62,467 nucleotides of DNA from Mogibacterium sp. (GTDB taxonomy: Bacteria > Bacillota > Clostridia > Peptostreptococcales > Anaerovoracaceae), in the NCBI GenBank assembly GCA_017515425.1, contig JAFWFU010000049.1, forward strand, positions 1 to 62,467. Reading direction: 5' to 3'. Made by a program: the position numbers and the translations under genes. The stretch's first letter is position 1. Every line of letters begins with the position of its first letter. Positions 44,535 to 53,143 of the stretch are shown piece after piece. The notes under the pieces were generated by a model. That model ran no database searches. It was given only the letters and a program-made list of their open reading frames with translations, and was not told the DNA's origin.

Positions 44535-46952
44535 CTAACCTACTATCATATATATGCAGAATGCGGCAATCCACGCCAGAACGCATTGCCAGATGATTAC
44601 GAAAAACATCCAGCCCGTTCCGAGCTCTCTTTTTATCGCGGCGACGGCAGCGACGCAGGGCGCATAAAGCAAAGAAAAAACGAGAAGCGAGGCGGCAGAT
44701 GCCGGAGACATAGAGGCTGCCACGCTGCCGCCGAAAAGTATCTGCAAGGTGGAAACCACACTCTCTTTAGCCATGAAGCCCGTGATGAGAGAGGTGCAGA
44801 TACGCCAATCACCGAGACCGATAGGCTTCATTATGGGTACCAAAAGCCCTGCCAGCCACGACAGTATGCTGTCCTCGGAGCTCGCTGCGAGATTAAAGCC
44901 GAAGTCGAAGCTCTGGAGCAGCCATACTGCTATGGTCGCTATCAGTATTACGCTGAACGCCCGCTGAATGAAGTCCTTTGATTTATCCCAGAGGAGCCTC
45001 ACCACATTTGCCGCGCTCGGCAGCCTGTAGTTAGGCAGCTCCATAACGAATGGCGCAGCCTCACCCTTGAAGATGAGCTTCCTGTATACGAGGGCTATGA
45101 GGATTGCCATGAATATGCCTAAGAGGTAGAGCCCCGTCATTATAAATCCGCCCCTGCCCGGGAAGAGCGCGTTCACGAAGAACGCATATATTGGCAGCTT
45201 GGCTGTGCAGCTCATAAATGGAGTAAGCAATATCGTCATGCGGCGGTCTCTCTCGCTCGGCAGCGTCCTCGTGGACATGACGGCAGGCACCGTGCAGCCG
45301 AAGCCTATGAGAAGAGGCACTATGCTGCGACCCGAAAGCCCAATCTTTCGGAGCAGCTTGTCCATTACGAAGGCTACCCTTGCGATATATCCCGAATCCT
45401 CCATTAAAGATAGGAAGAAGAAGAGCGTGATTATTATTGGTATGAAGCTGAGCACGCTTCCCACGCCTTCAAATATCCCATTTATGATAAGCCCATGCAC
45501 GGCTTCGCCCACTCCGGCTGACGTGAGAGCCGCGTCAACCACATCAGTCAGCATTCCTATTCCGCCTTCCAAAAGCCCTTGCAGCCATGCGCCTATCAGA
45601 TTGAATGTGAGCCAGAATACGAGAGCCATCATTCCGGTAAAGACGGGGATTGCCGTAAACCTGCCCGTCAGTATGCGGTCTATCTTGCTGCTCCTCGCCT
45701 GTTCCCTGCTCACCGTCGGCTTCTGCACGGTCTCAGCCGCCACCCTTTGGATAAAGGAATACCTCATATCCGCTATGGCAGCGCTCCTGTCGAGCCCTCT
45801 TTCCTGCTCCATTTGCAGGACTATATGCTCCATGGTCTCCAGCTCATTCGTATCGAGCCCGAGGGCTTTTATCACAGCCTCATCACCTTCGATTACCTTG
45901 GTGGCGGAGAACCTCCAAGGCAGTCCCGCATTCCTCGCATGGTCCTGAATGAGATGAGCCACGGCATGTATACACCTATGCACGGCTCCCCCGTTATCGC
46001 TCTCATCACAAAAATCCATTCGCCTCGGTCTCTCCTGATACTTGGCGATATGAATGGCATGGTCTATCAGCTCGCCCACACCTTGATTCTTGACCGCCAC
46101 AATCGGCACAACGGGAGTGCCGAGAATCTTCTCCATTTCGTTTATATCAATGGTGCCGCCATTTCCCGCCAGCTCGTCCATCATATTCAGAGCCACTACG
46201 ACGGGGATCTCCATTTCAAGGAGCTGTATTGTCAGATAGAGGTTTCGCTCAATATTCGTCGCGTCCACTATATTGATAATCGCATGGGGCTTCTCGTCCA
46301 GAACATAGTTTCTCGAAACTATCTCCTCACTGCTGTATGGCGACATTGAATAAATACCCGGAAGGTCCGTAATCAGCGTATTGGAATGTCCCTTTATAAT
46401 CCCGTCCTTTCTGTCCACCGTGACTCCGGGGAAATTCCCCACATGCTGATTAGCGCCTGTAAGCTGGTTGAAGAGCGTCGTCTTGCCGCTGTTTTGATTG
46501 CCCACCAGCGCGAATTTCAAGACAGTCTCCTCAGGAAGCTGGTCTCCCGTACCCTTTGGGTGAAATCTCCCGCCCTCTCCGAGACCGGGGTGCTCAGACA
46601 GAGGCTTTCTCTCGTCCGTCATCTGAGCATTCATATTGTTTGCACATAGGGCGCAGCAGTTCATGCAGTCCTCGGCGCAGTCTAGTGACAGCCTGCTCAC
46701 TATCTCGCTCACTTCGATTTTAGAGCTGTCCTCGAGCCTAAGCGTGAGTTCATATCCGTGAATGCAGTATTCAACGGGATCCCCGAGGGGCGCCTTCTTT
46801 ATCGCGGTGATCTTCGCTCCGGGTATGACTCCCATGTCAAGGAAATGCTGTCTGAGGGCACCGCTTCCCCCGACAGCTTTTATAACTGCGCTCTCCCCGA
46901 CTGCAAGCTCGCTCAGCTTAATTGCTTCCGATTCTTTCTTTGTCCTTGTCAA
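44535..46952 (-). CDS. feoB: FeoA-FeoB fusion ferrous iron transport protein
   Basis: An 805-aa Fe(II) transporter. Residues about 12-85 are a FeoA (SH3-like) domain (LSELAVGESAVIKAV, FLDMGVIPGAKITAIKKAPLGDP). A Cys-rich linker follows with C92, C96, C99, C100 and C103. The FeoB G domain begins at about 147 (GNQNSGKT at 151-158, NFPGVTVDRKDG, DLPGIYSMSPYSSEE, NMMD). The membrane domain has two Gate regions, including GCTVPAVMSTRTLPSERDRR. The start codon is a TTG at 46952, 35 bp inside the end of the VanY-like gene, with AGGAAGAA before it. This implies translational coupling. Confidence 0.94.
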   Translation of the reverse strand: MTRTKKESEAIKLSELAVGESAVIKAVGGSGALRQHFLDMGVIPGAKITAIKKAPLGDPVEYCIHGYELTLRLEDSSKIEVSEIVSRLSLDCAEDCMNCCALCANNMNAQMTDERKPLSEHPGLGEGGRFHPKGTGDQLPEETVLKFALVGNQNSGKTTLFNQLTGANQHVGNFPGVTVDRKDGIIKGHSNTLITDLPGIYSMSPYSSEEIVSRNYVLDEKPHAIINIVDATNIERNLYLTIQLLEMEIPVVVALNMMDELAGNGGTIDINEMEKILGTPVVPIVAVKNQGVGELIDHAIHIAKYQERPRRMDFCDESDNGGAVHRCIHAVAHLIQDHARNAGLPWRFSATKVIEGDEAVIKALGLDTNELETMEHIVLQMEQERGLDRSAAIADMRYSFIQRVAAETVQKPTVSREQARSSKIDRILTGRFTAIPVFTGMMALVFWLTFNLIGAWLQGLLEGGIGMLTDVVDAALTSAGVGEAVHGLIINGIFEGVGSVLSFIPIIITLFFFLSLMEDSGYIARVAFVMDKLLRKIGLSGRSIVPLLIGFGCTVPAVMSTRTLPSERDRRMTILLTPFMSCTAKLPIYAFFVNALFPGRGGFIMTGLYLLGIFMAILIALVYRKLIFKGEAAPFVMELPNYRLPSAANVVRLLWDKSKDFIQRAFSVILIATIAVWLLQSFDFGFNLAASSEDSILSWLAGLLVPIMKPIGLGDWRICTSLITGFMAKESVVSTLQILFGGSVAASMSPASAASLLVFSLLYAPCVAAVAAIKRELGTGWMFFVIIWQCVLAWIAAFCIYMIVG

Positions 46953-47730
46953 TTCTTCCTAAATACTCCTCTAAACATTTGCCGCTCTCCATGATTTTAG
47001 CGGCGTGCTCCTTGCCTACATATCTATAATGCCAGGGTTCATAGATAATGCCCGTAATATCCTCTTTGTCATGCGGATACCTCAGGATAAATCCGTATTC
47101 ATGGCAATTCTCCATAAGCCATTTCTGCGCAGGTAAATCCTCCTGTTCCTTTATGAGAGGATCCGCCCAGCCTGATGATGAGGCGTCTATTATGTCTATT
47201 GCCAAGCCGCATTCATGCTCCGACGTTCCCGGATAAGCGGTATCGTTTTTATTCGCCGTCCTGTCGTAGAGATATTGCTGAGTCTCCCTCGTCCTGAAAG
47301 CGGAGATAATCACGGGACTATAGCCTGCCTCCCTGCAATCCGCGAGCATGGCTTCGAGAGGCTCTCTGACTCTCTCGTCCACCTCATACCCTTTTTCGGT
47401 CGCCGCGGTCTCCACTTCAAAGGATTCGGGGATTTTGTTCCATGGGTTCACGAGAAGAAGGCTCCAAGCGTCCTTCTGCATTCGCCTTTCCTCTTCTTCT
47501 ATGGTCGCCTCTATTGCACTAGCGGTTTTCACGGCAGGCTCAATTCCTCTGATAATCTCGTCTGCCGCCTCTGTCGCCGCCGACTCGCTATCCGCATATC
47601 CGCCCTTGATATAGCTACCGGCGAGGAAGCCGAGCAGAACCAAAAGAGCGAGAACTATATCGAGAATGATAAGTCCCCTGAGCCTCTTATTCTTCTTTTT
47701 TCTCCTCGCGGCTTTATTTGCTTTGTTCAT
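46918..47730 (-). CDS. VanY-family D-alanyl-D-alanine carboxypeptidase, membrane-anchored
   Basis: A 270-aa cell-wall peptidase. A basic N-terminus and one membrane segment (about 19-42) anchor it outside the cell. The M15B zinc motifs are SEHECGLAIDI (H172, D179) and EPWHYRYVG (E231, H234). It trims D-Ala from peptidoglycan stem peptides. It lies 46 bp after dnaE and overlaps feoAB by 35 bp. The neighbours are functionally unrelated, so the link is probably positional. No vancomycin-resistance genes are nearby. Confidence 0.9.
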   Translation of the reverse strand: MNKANKAARRKKKNKRLRGLIILDIVLALLVLLGFLAGSYIKGGYADSESAATEAADEIIRGIEPAVKTASAIEATIEEEERRMQKDAWSLLLVNPWNKIPESFEVETAATEKGYEVDERVREPLEAMLADCREAGYSPVIISAFRTRETQQYLYDRTANKNDTAYPGTSEHECGLAIDIIDASSSGWADPLIKEQEDLPAQKWLMENCHEYGFILRYPHDKEDITGIIYEPWHYRYVGKEHAAKIMESGKCLEEYLGRIDKDKERIGSN

Positions 47731-47776
47731 AGTATCTTGTATTCTCCACTTAGAGCAGTCTTATACGCCTTGCCCG

Positions 47777-50700
47777 TCAGTATTTAATATTCTCCTCTCC
47801 GAGCAGCCTTATCAGCTTGCCTTTCAATTCCTCGGAGAGCGTGATTCTCCTATCCCTGTTTATCCTCACCATGCGTCCGTTCGGCAGATATACCAATACA
47901 TCTCGTTCGCCCGGATAGAGCCCGAGCATATCCGTAAGATGTAGAAGGACGCCCTTGCTGTCTCCATGCGCCGCAAGGACTTCCTCCGAGACCCTAAGTT
48001 TTATAGGGTCAATTAGGGGAGTCTCGGCAGCCTGAGGTTTTATCTGCGCGCTCTTTGGCACTGTTTCTATATGTTGTTGCCTTCCCTCGGCGAACTGCGC
48101 CACCTCTGCACTTTGTTGCCTTCCCTCGGCAAACTGCGCCGCCTCTGCACTTTGTTGTCTTCCCTCGGCAAACTGCGCCGCCTCTGCACCATATTGCCTT
48201 ATTTCCGTGCCCTGCGGGTTTCCTCTCGGGAATGCACCGCCGTAGAAGTATTCCCTATCTCCCATAGGTTCGTCCTCAGCAGTATAGAGGCTCAAATCAT
48301 CATAGATTGGCACCGCCCTCTCCGCTTTCAGCTTCCTGGCAAGCTCGGATATATTTTCGATAGGAACTATATCGTCCGCGAGTATCTCCGCACCGTTCTC
48401 GTCTCTAAAACTCACCTTCCCCGACACCGCAACTATATTATCGCTCCCTATAATATCTCTTTTGCGCCCAAACAGCCCGGGGAATACGATAATATCTATC
48501 ACTCCGTCAAAATCCTCCACGGACATTCGAGCCATCTCCTGTGATTTCTTGGTGAACATAGTACGAACGCCGGTAATCATTCCCGCCATTACGACCCTGT
48601 CCCCGTCCTTGAACTTCGAAGTATTGATAGTCAGGCTGTCGTCCTCGTTTTCGGTTCTGAACTCCTCGCTTCCCGCCGTCAAATCGGCGGAGCTCACATT
48701 GGTGTATTTCTTAATTGTCTCGGAGTATTCCCCCAGCGGATGTCCCGACAGGTAGACGCCTATCATCTCTTTTTCCATGGTAAGCTTGGTGTCATCGTCG
48801 AAGTCTATAACCCTCGGCATGGCAGGTCTTTCAATGGATTCACCGTCGAAGCCTTCCAAATCGAAGAGGCTCATCTGGTCTTTGTTTCCCATTCTCGATT
48901 TTTTCTGCGCCCTATGCACCGCGTCGCCGCAGACAGCCATCAGAACGGCTCTATTGGAGTTCAATTCGTCAAATGCACCTGACCGCACGAGGGCTTCAAT
49001 GGCTTTCTTGTTTAGCTCGCCCCCGTCAATCGACTCGACAAAACTATAGATGTCGCGGCGGGCTGCGGGGTTTTTCCTTCCTTCTATAATAGCCTCGGCA
49101 ATGCCCTCTCCAACATTTTTGACGCCAAGGAGACCAAATCTGATACGCCCGTCCTGGACGGAATAATTCTTTTCGCTCTTCATCACAGAGGGCGGATCTA
49201 CGGCAATTCCCATCTCCTTGCAGTTTCGCACATAGTCGGACGTATGCTTGAAGTCCCCCGCCATGCTCGTCATAAGCGCCGCCATGAATTCGACGGGATA
49301 ATGGCATTTAAGATATGCAGTCTGATAGGAAATAACAGCATATGCGGCGGCATGCGATTTGTTGAACGCATAGGACGCAAAGCTCACCATATCATCAAAT
49401 ATCGCCTCGGCAGCCTCAGCCGGAACTCCGTTTGCCACGCAGCCCGCAATCTCCGCCTCGCCGCTCCTGCCCCTCTTGCCGTTTATGAACAGCTCCTTCT
49501 CCTTGAGCATTACGTCCATTTTCTTCTTGCTCATGGCACGGCGCACCAAATCCGAACGCCCGAAGGAATAGCCCCCGAGGTCCCTCACTATCTGCATTAC
49601 CTGCTCTTGGTAGATCAGACAGCCGTAGGTGACGCCGAGAATCGGCTCCAAATGAGGATCCACATATCTAATCCTCTCGGGGTGCTTTTTATTCTCTATA
49701 TATTTCGGTATGGAGTCCATCGGGCCCGGCCTGTAAAGCGCGATTCCCGCCACTATATCCTCAAAGCAGCTCGGGCGCAGATTTCTCATAAAATCCGTCA
49801 TGCCCCTGCTTTCAAGCTGGAATATCCCCTTGGTATTGCCCTCGGAAATGAGTTTATAAACATCAGGGTCGTCATATCCAATGCTCGAGAAATCAATTTC
49901 AACCCCGTGGTTTTCCTTAATCATACGGAGCGCGTCCCTTATGACCGTGAGGTTCCTGAGCCCGAGGAAGTCCATTTTAAGAAGCCCAAGCTCCTCTATC
50001 GTAGTCATATTGAACTGAGTCGCGACGCCCTTATCCGAGGAGTAAAGCGGTACATATTCGTCAAGAGCCATGCTTGAAATAACTATGCCCGCCGCATGAG
50101 TCGACGCATGACGGGGGAGCCCCTCAAGCGCCATCGACAGATCCAAGACCTGTTTGACCAGCGGATTGCTCATATATTTATTCTTCAAATCGGGATTTAC
50201 CTTGAGCGCCTTGGCTATCGTAATCCCGAGCTCGTTCGGTATCGCCTTGGATATTTCGTCCCCCTCAGCATAGCTCGCGCCGAGCGCCCTTGCTATATCC
50301 CTGACAGCAGCCTTGGGCTTGAGCGTTCCGAAGGTGATAATCTGAGAGACCTTGTCCTTGCCGTATTTTCTGACGACATAGTCGATAACCTCCTGCCTGC
50401 GCTCGATACAGAAATCTATATCTATATCCGGCATACTGATTCTCTCAGGATTTAAAAACCTCTCGAAAATAAGGCTGTATTTGATTGGGTCTATCTCGGT
50501 TATATCAAGGCTGTAGGCAACTATGCTTCCGGCAGCCGAGCCCCTGCCCGGTCCGACGGCAATCCCGTTTATCTTGGCATAGTGAATGAAATCCCAGACT
50601 ATGAGGAAATATTCCACATAGCCCATATCCTCAATTACCTTTAGCTCCGTCTCCAGCCTTTCGAGGTATTCGGAGCTGGGCAAGGTCGCGTCCTTTCCGT

Positions 50701-51622
50701 ATTTCTTCTCAAGCCCCGCCATGCAGAGCTCCCTAAGATATTCCTCGCAGGTCTTTCCCTGAGGCGGCTTGTACTCCGGCAGATGATAGTCCCCAAAGGT
50801 GAATTCCACATTGCAGCGATCGGCGATTTCCTGAGTCCTTCTGACGGCGTCGGGTATGTCGGGGAAGAGCTCCAGCATTTCAGTCTCGGATTTGACATAG
50901 AACTCGTCGTTTTCGAACCTCATTCTATCCTCGTCGCTTACCTCAGTCTGAGTCTGAATGCACATCAATACGTCCTGAGCGACCGCATCTTCCCTCTTCA
51001 TATAGTGGGCGTCATTCGTCGCAACGAGAGGCACGGCAATATCCGCACTCAGCCTCTTGAGTCCGCTGATGACCTTCGGATCTTCGTCGAGATGATGATT
51101 TTGGATTTCCAGGAAGAAATTATCCCTGCCAAATATATCGAGGAGCTCCAAAGCCTCCGCCTTGGCGCCTTCATAGTCTCCGTTCAAGAGCATTCTCTGG
51201 ATATTCCCAACCAGACAGCCCGATAGACATATTATGCCCTCGCTAAACTCTCGGAGGAGAGTCTTGTCCACCCTCGGCTTATAATAAAAACCGTCCACAT
51301 AGCTCTTGCTGATAATCTTTACGAGATTGCTATAGCCCTTCTGAGTCTCGGCGAGAAGAATGAGGTGCCCCGAATTCCTGTCTCTGTCGGAGTCCTTGTC
51401 GTAGAGAGATCTCGCCGCCGTATACACCTCACAGCCGATAATGGGCTTAATGCCTGCCTTCTTGCATGATTTGTAAAAATCTACCACCCCAAACATGGCT
51501 CCGTGATCTGTAATCGCGCAAGCCTCCATGCCTAGCTCCTTGACGTAATTCGGGAGCTCGGAAATCCTGTTCATTCCGTCGAGCAGGCTGTATTCTGTAT
51601 GCAGGTGAAGGTGGGTGAACAT
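47777..51622 (-). CDS. dnaE: DNA polymerase III alpha subunit (DnaE type)
   Basis: A 1281-aa replicative polymerase. The PHP domain starts HLHLHTEYSLLDGMNR. The palm has PGRGSAAGSIVAYSLDITEIDP, then MPDIDIDFC, which carries catalytic aspartates. Finger and HhH motifs follow (GLPRHASTHAAGIVIS, YRPGPMDSIPKYIENK). An OB-fold (GDRVVMAGMITGVRTMFTKK) lies near 1030. Between OB-fold and end, residues about 1142-1184 are a 13-aa repeat, AEGRQQSAEAAQF, present about three times. The C-terminus then resumes. It is expected to work beside a PolC encoded elsewhere in a Firmicute. Confidence 0.96.
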   Translation of the reverse strand: MFTHLHLHTEYSLLDGMNRISELPNYVKELGMEACAITDHGAMFGVVDFYKSCKKAGIKPIIGCEVYTAARSLYDKDSDRDRNSGHLILLAETQKGYSNLVKIISKSYVDGFYYKPRVDKTLLREFSEGIICLSGCLVGNIQRMLLNGDYEGAKAEALELLDIFGRDNFFLEIQNHHLDEDPKVISGLKRLSADIAVPLVATNDAHYMKREDAVAQDVLMCIQTQTEVSDEDRMRFENDEFYVKSETEMLELFPDIPDAVRRTQEIADRCNVEFTFGDYHLPEYKPPQGKTCEEYLRELCMAGLEKKYGKDATLPSSEYLERLETELKVIEDMGYVEYFLIVWDFIHYAKINGIAVGPGRGSAAGSIVAYSLDITEIDPIKYSLIFERFLNPERISMPDIDIDFCIERRQEVIDYVVRKYGKDKVSQIITFGTLKPKAAVRDIARALGASYAEGDEISKAIPNELGITIAKALKVNPDLKNKYMSNPLVKQVLDLSMALEGLPRHASTHAAGIVISSMALDEYVPLYSSDKGVATQFNMTTIEELGLLKMDFLGLRNLTVIRDALRMIKENHGVEIDFSSIGYDDPDVYKLISEGNTKGIFQLESRGMTDFMRNLRPSCFEDIVAGIALYRPGPMDSIPKYIENKKHPERIRYVDPHLEPILGVTYGCLIYQEQVMQIVRDLGGYSFGRSDLVRRAMSKKKMDVMLKEKELFINGKRGRSGEAEIAGCVANGVPAEAAEAIFDDMVSFASYAFNKSHAAAYAVISYQTAYLKCHYPVEFMAALMTSMAGDFKHTSDYVRNCKEMGIAVDPPSVMKSEKNYSVQDGRIRFGLLGVKNVGEGIAEAIIEGRKNPAARRDIYSFVESIDGGELNKKAIEALVRSGAFDELNSNRAVLMAVCGDAVHRAQKKSRMGNKDQMSLFDLEGFDGESIERPAMPRVIDFDDDTKLTMEKEMIGVYLSGHPLGEYSETIKKYTNVSSADLTAGSEEFRTENEDDSLTINTSKFKDGDRVVMAGMITGVRTMFTKKSQEMARMSVEDFDGVIDIIVFPGLFGRKRDIIGSDNIVAVSGKVSFRDENGAEILADDIVPIENISELARKLKAERAVPIYDDLSLYTAEDEPMGDREYFYGGAFPRGNPQGTEIRQYGAEAAQFAEGRQQSAEAAQFAEGRQQSAEVAQFAEGRQQHIETVPKSAQIKPQAAETPLIDPIKLRVSEEVLAAHGDSKGVLLHLTDMLGLYPGERDVLVYLPNGRMVRINRDRRITLSEELKGKLIRLLGEENIKY
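48070..48192. repeat. 39-bp in-frame tandem repeat in dnaE
   Basis: Three near-identical units of 39 bp built on ttgttgccttccctcggc occur inside dnaE. Because 39 is a multiple of 3 the reading frame is kept. Each unit codes for 13 residues in the linker beyond the OB-fold. Confidence 0.85.
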
Positions 51623-51684
51623 TTTATTCTTTCCTCGGATAAAAAATATAATTATTGAGAGCTAATCTCTTGCTGCTTTTCCGT

Positions 51685-51790
51685 CAATAATCGCTGCTCT
51701 CTATTCTACTATTCAATAATCTCTGCTCGCTGCTCTCTATTCTACTATTCAATAATCTCTGCTCGTTACTCTACTATTTATTATTCTACT
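51685..51790. repeat. 36-bp tandem repeat upstream of dnaE
   Basis: The unit cgctgctctctattctacta is repeated with a 36-bp period (starts at 51692 and 51728), followed by degraded ctactattta copies. The repeats abut without unique spacers. No gene is seen in 51623-51858. Confidence 0.75.
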
Positions 51791-51858
51791 ATTTTACGCT
51801 ATATATTTCGAGATTTTCATTCGCTGAAACCTGGCGCAGTCATACCGCGCTCTTGTGT

Positions 51859-52950
51859 TTATTCTTCTGCTATCAGAGAACGCAGAATTTGATATATATC
51901 CTCCTCTTTCGGGGGACAGCCCTTGGCATAGACATCAAACCCCTTGGTGCAGTCGCCAACGCCGAGGCAGCCGCCATGCCCCCTATGACCCTGACCTATG
52001 CCTATCTGCGAGGACAGTCTGTCCAGCAAGCCCTCCTCAGCCAGCCTGTTAAGAGCAGGTATCAGAACGCCATAGCATGAACTGCACGCGTCCACCTCGT
52101 TTACGGCATAGCTGACGTCGAGGAGCCTTCGCTCCGTCAAATCCTCATAGGGCTCTCCCTCAAGGGTTATCAGTCTGAGATTCGAAATATCCGCGCTGCC
52201 GATTCCGAGGCTCTCCGACATTCCTATATAGGGGACTTCCTCGGTCTCATATCCGAGGAGAGAGCAGACATATGCGTCCACGAGCACGGGATCGCAAGCC
52301 GCCATAACGCAGTTTCTGACTACGGGATTTCCACCTTCCTCAAAGCTGAGGTCGCCGCAGATATGGTCTATCACTATGAAGTCCTGCCTGATTGCCGAAT
52401 TCAGATGAGCAATCGGTTTATGAAGCCCCATGGTATGAAAGCGCCTCTTTTCGCTATCAGGTATCAGCCCCTTCATATTCTTCAAAGCGCAGGTGATATT
52501 CGTCTGGCAATGCCCCTTAAGGACGGGAAGATTTATCAGAAAATCCCATTCGTCCACACATTTGCATAGAGAAAGCCTCTCGCCGCAGCAGTCACACTCT
52601 ATCCCCTCTTCCTTCTGAGTGTCTATAAGCTCAATACCATATTCGCTGGCGAGCGAATTATAGCCGCAATACTCAAAGGCTTCCTCCGTATTATCTCCCG
52701 CCCAGGAGCCCTCCGCAATCAGGATATTCCTATATTCCCTGTCTTGGAGGAATTCAATGACAGCGGCTGCGACCTCGGTATGCGTCGTAGCCCCAACCCT
52801 CGCAGGCGAAGGTGTCACCAAATTAGGTTTCAGGGCAATCCTCGCGGACTTTTCAGGCAGCATTTGCTCCAGCCCCGCCGCCGCAAGGAGCCTCTTCGTC
52901 ATTTCCTTATAATCCGTCCCATAGGAACGCCAAATCTCATTTCTGTTCAT
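51859..52950 (-). CDS. DUF362 domain-containing protein
   Basis: A 363-aa protein. The DUF362 signatures are IALKPNLVTPSPARVGATTH, the lysine-rich LPVLKGHCQTNITCALKNMKGLIPD and VIDHICGDLSFEEGGNP. Eleven or more cysteines are present, with clusters CDCCGERLSLCKC (about 139-151) and CSSCYG near the C-terminus. Metal or Fe-S binding is possible, although no classic ferredoxin motif is seen. Function is unknown. It lies 236 bp upstream of dnaE on the same strand, separated by repeats. Confidence 0.85.
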   Translation of the reverse strand: MNRNEIWRSYGTDYKEMTKRLLAAAGLEQMLPEKSARIALKPNLVTPSPARVGATTHTEVAAAVIEFLQDREYRNILIAEGSWAGDNTEEAFEYCGYNSLASEYGIELIDTQKEEGIECDCCGERLSLCKCVDEWDFLINLPVLKGHCQTNITCALKNMKGLIPDSEKRRFHTMGLHKPIAHLNSAIRQDFIVIDHICGDLSFEEGGNPVVRNCVMAACDPVLVDAYVCSLLGYETEEVPYIGMSESLGIGSADISNLRLITLEGEPYEDLTERRLLDVSYAVNEVDACSSCYGVLIPALNRLAEEGLLDRLSSQIGIGQGHRGHGGCLGVGDCTKGFDVYAKGCPPKEEDIYQILRSLIAEE

Positions 52951-52985
52951 CTGTAATTTATATATGCTGATAGCTGCAACAATTG

Positions 52986-53081
52986 TATCTTCATTCCTGT
53001 AACAGATAATGAAAAACTATATCTTCATTCCCGTAACATATAACGAAAAACTATATCTTCATATCTGTAATATATAGCAAA
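52986..53081. repeat. 34-bp tandem repeat, three copies
   Basis: tatcttcattcctgtaaca and its variants start at 52986, 53020 and 53054, a strict 34-bp period with unit ends gaaaaacta. It lies between the DUF362 start and the pepD terminator. The copies abut, so this is a minisatellite and not a CRISPR array. Confidence 0.8.
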
Positions 53082-53110
53082 AAACCACGCCTTTCACAAG
53101 AACGCGGTTT
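53082..53110 (-). terminator. Terminator of the OPT-pepD operon
   Basis: On the minus strand AAACCGCG and CGTGGTTT (one mismatch) form a stem followed by a TTTTTTGC tail, 34 bp past the pepD stop codon. Confidence 0.8.
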
Positions 53111-53143
53111 GTGATGATTATATCTGCATTATTTCTTTTCCTC

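Noticed and set aside
46918..47730. Vancomycin resistance determinant (VanY)
   Set aside because: The protein is a general D,D-carboxypeptidase homologue and no vanHAX or vanRS genes are nearby.
52986..53081. Possible CRISPR array (regular 34-bp units)
   Set aside because: Units are directly adjacent with no unique spacers, and no cas genes are present.
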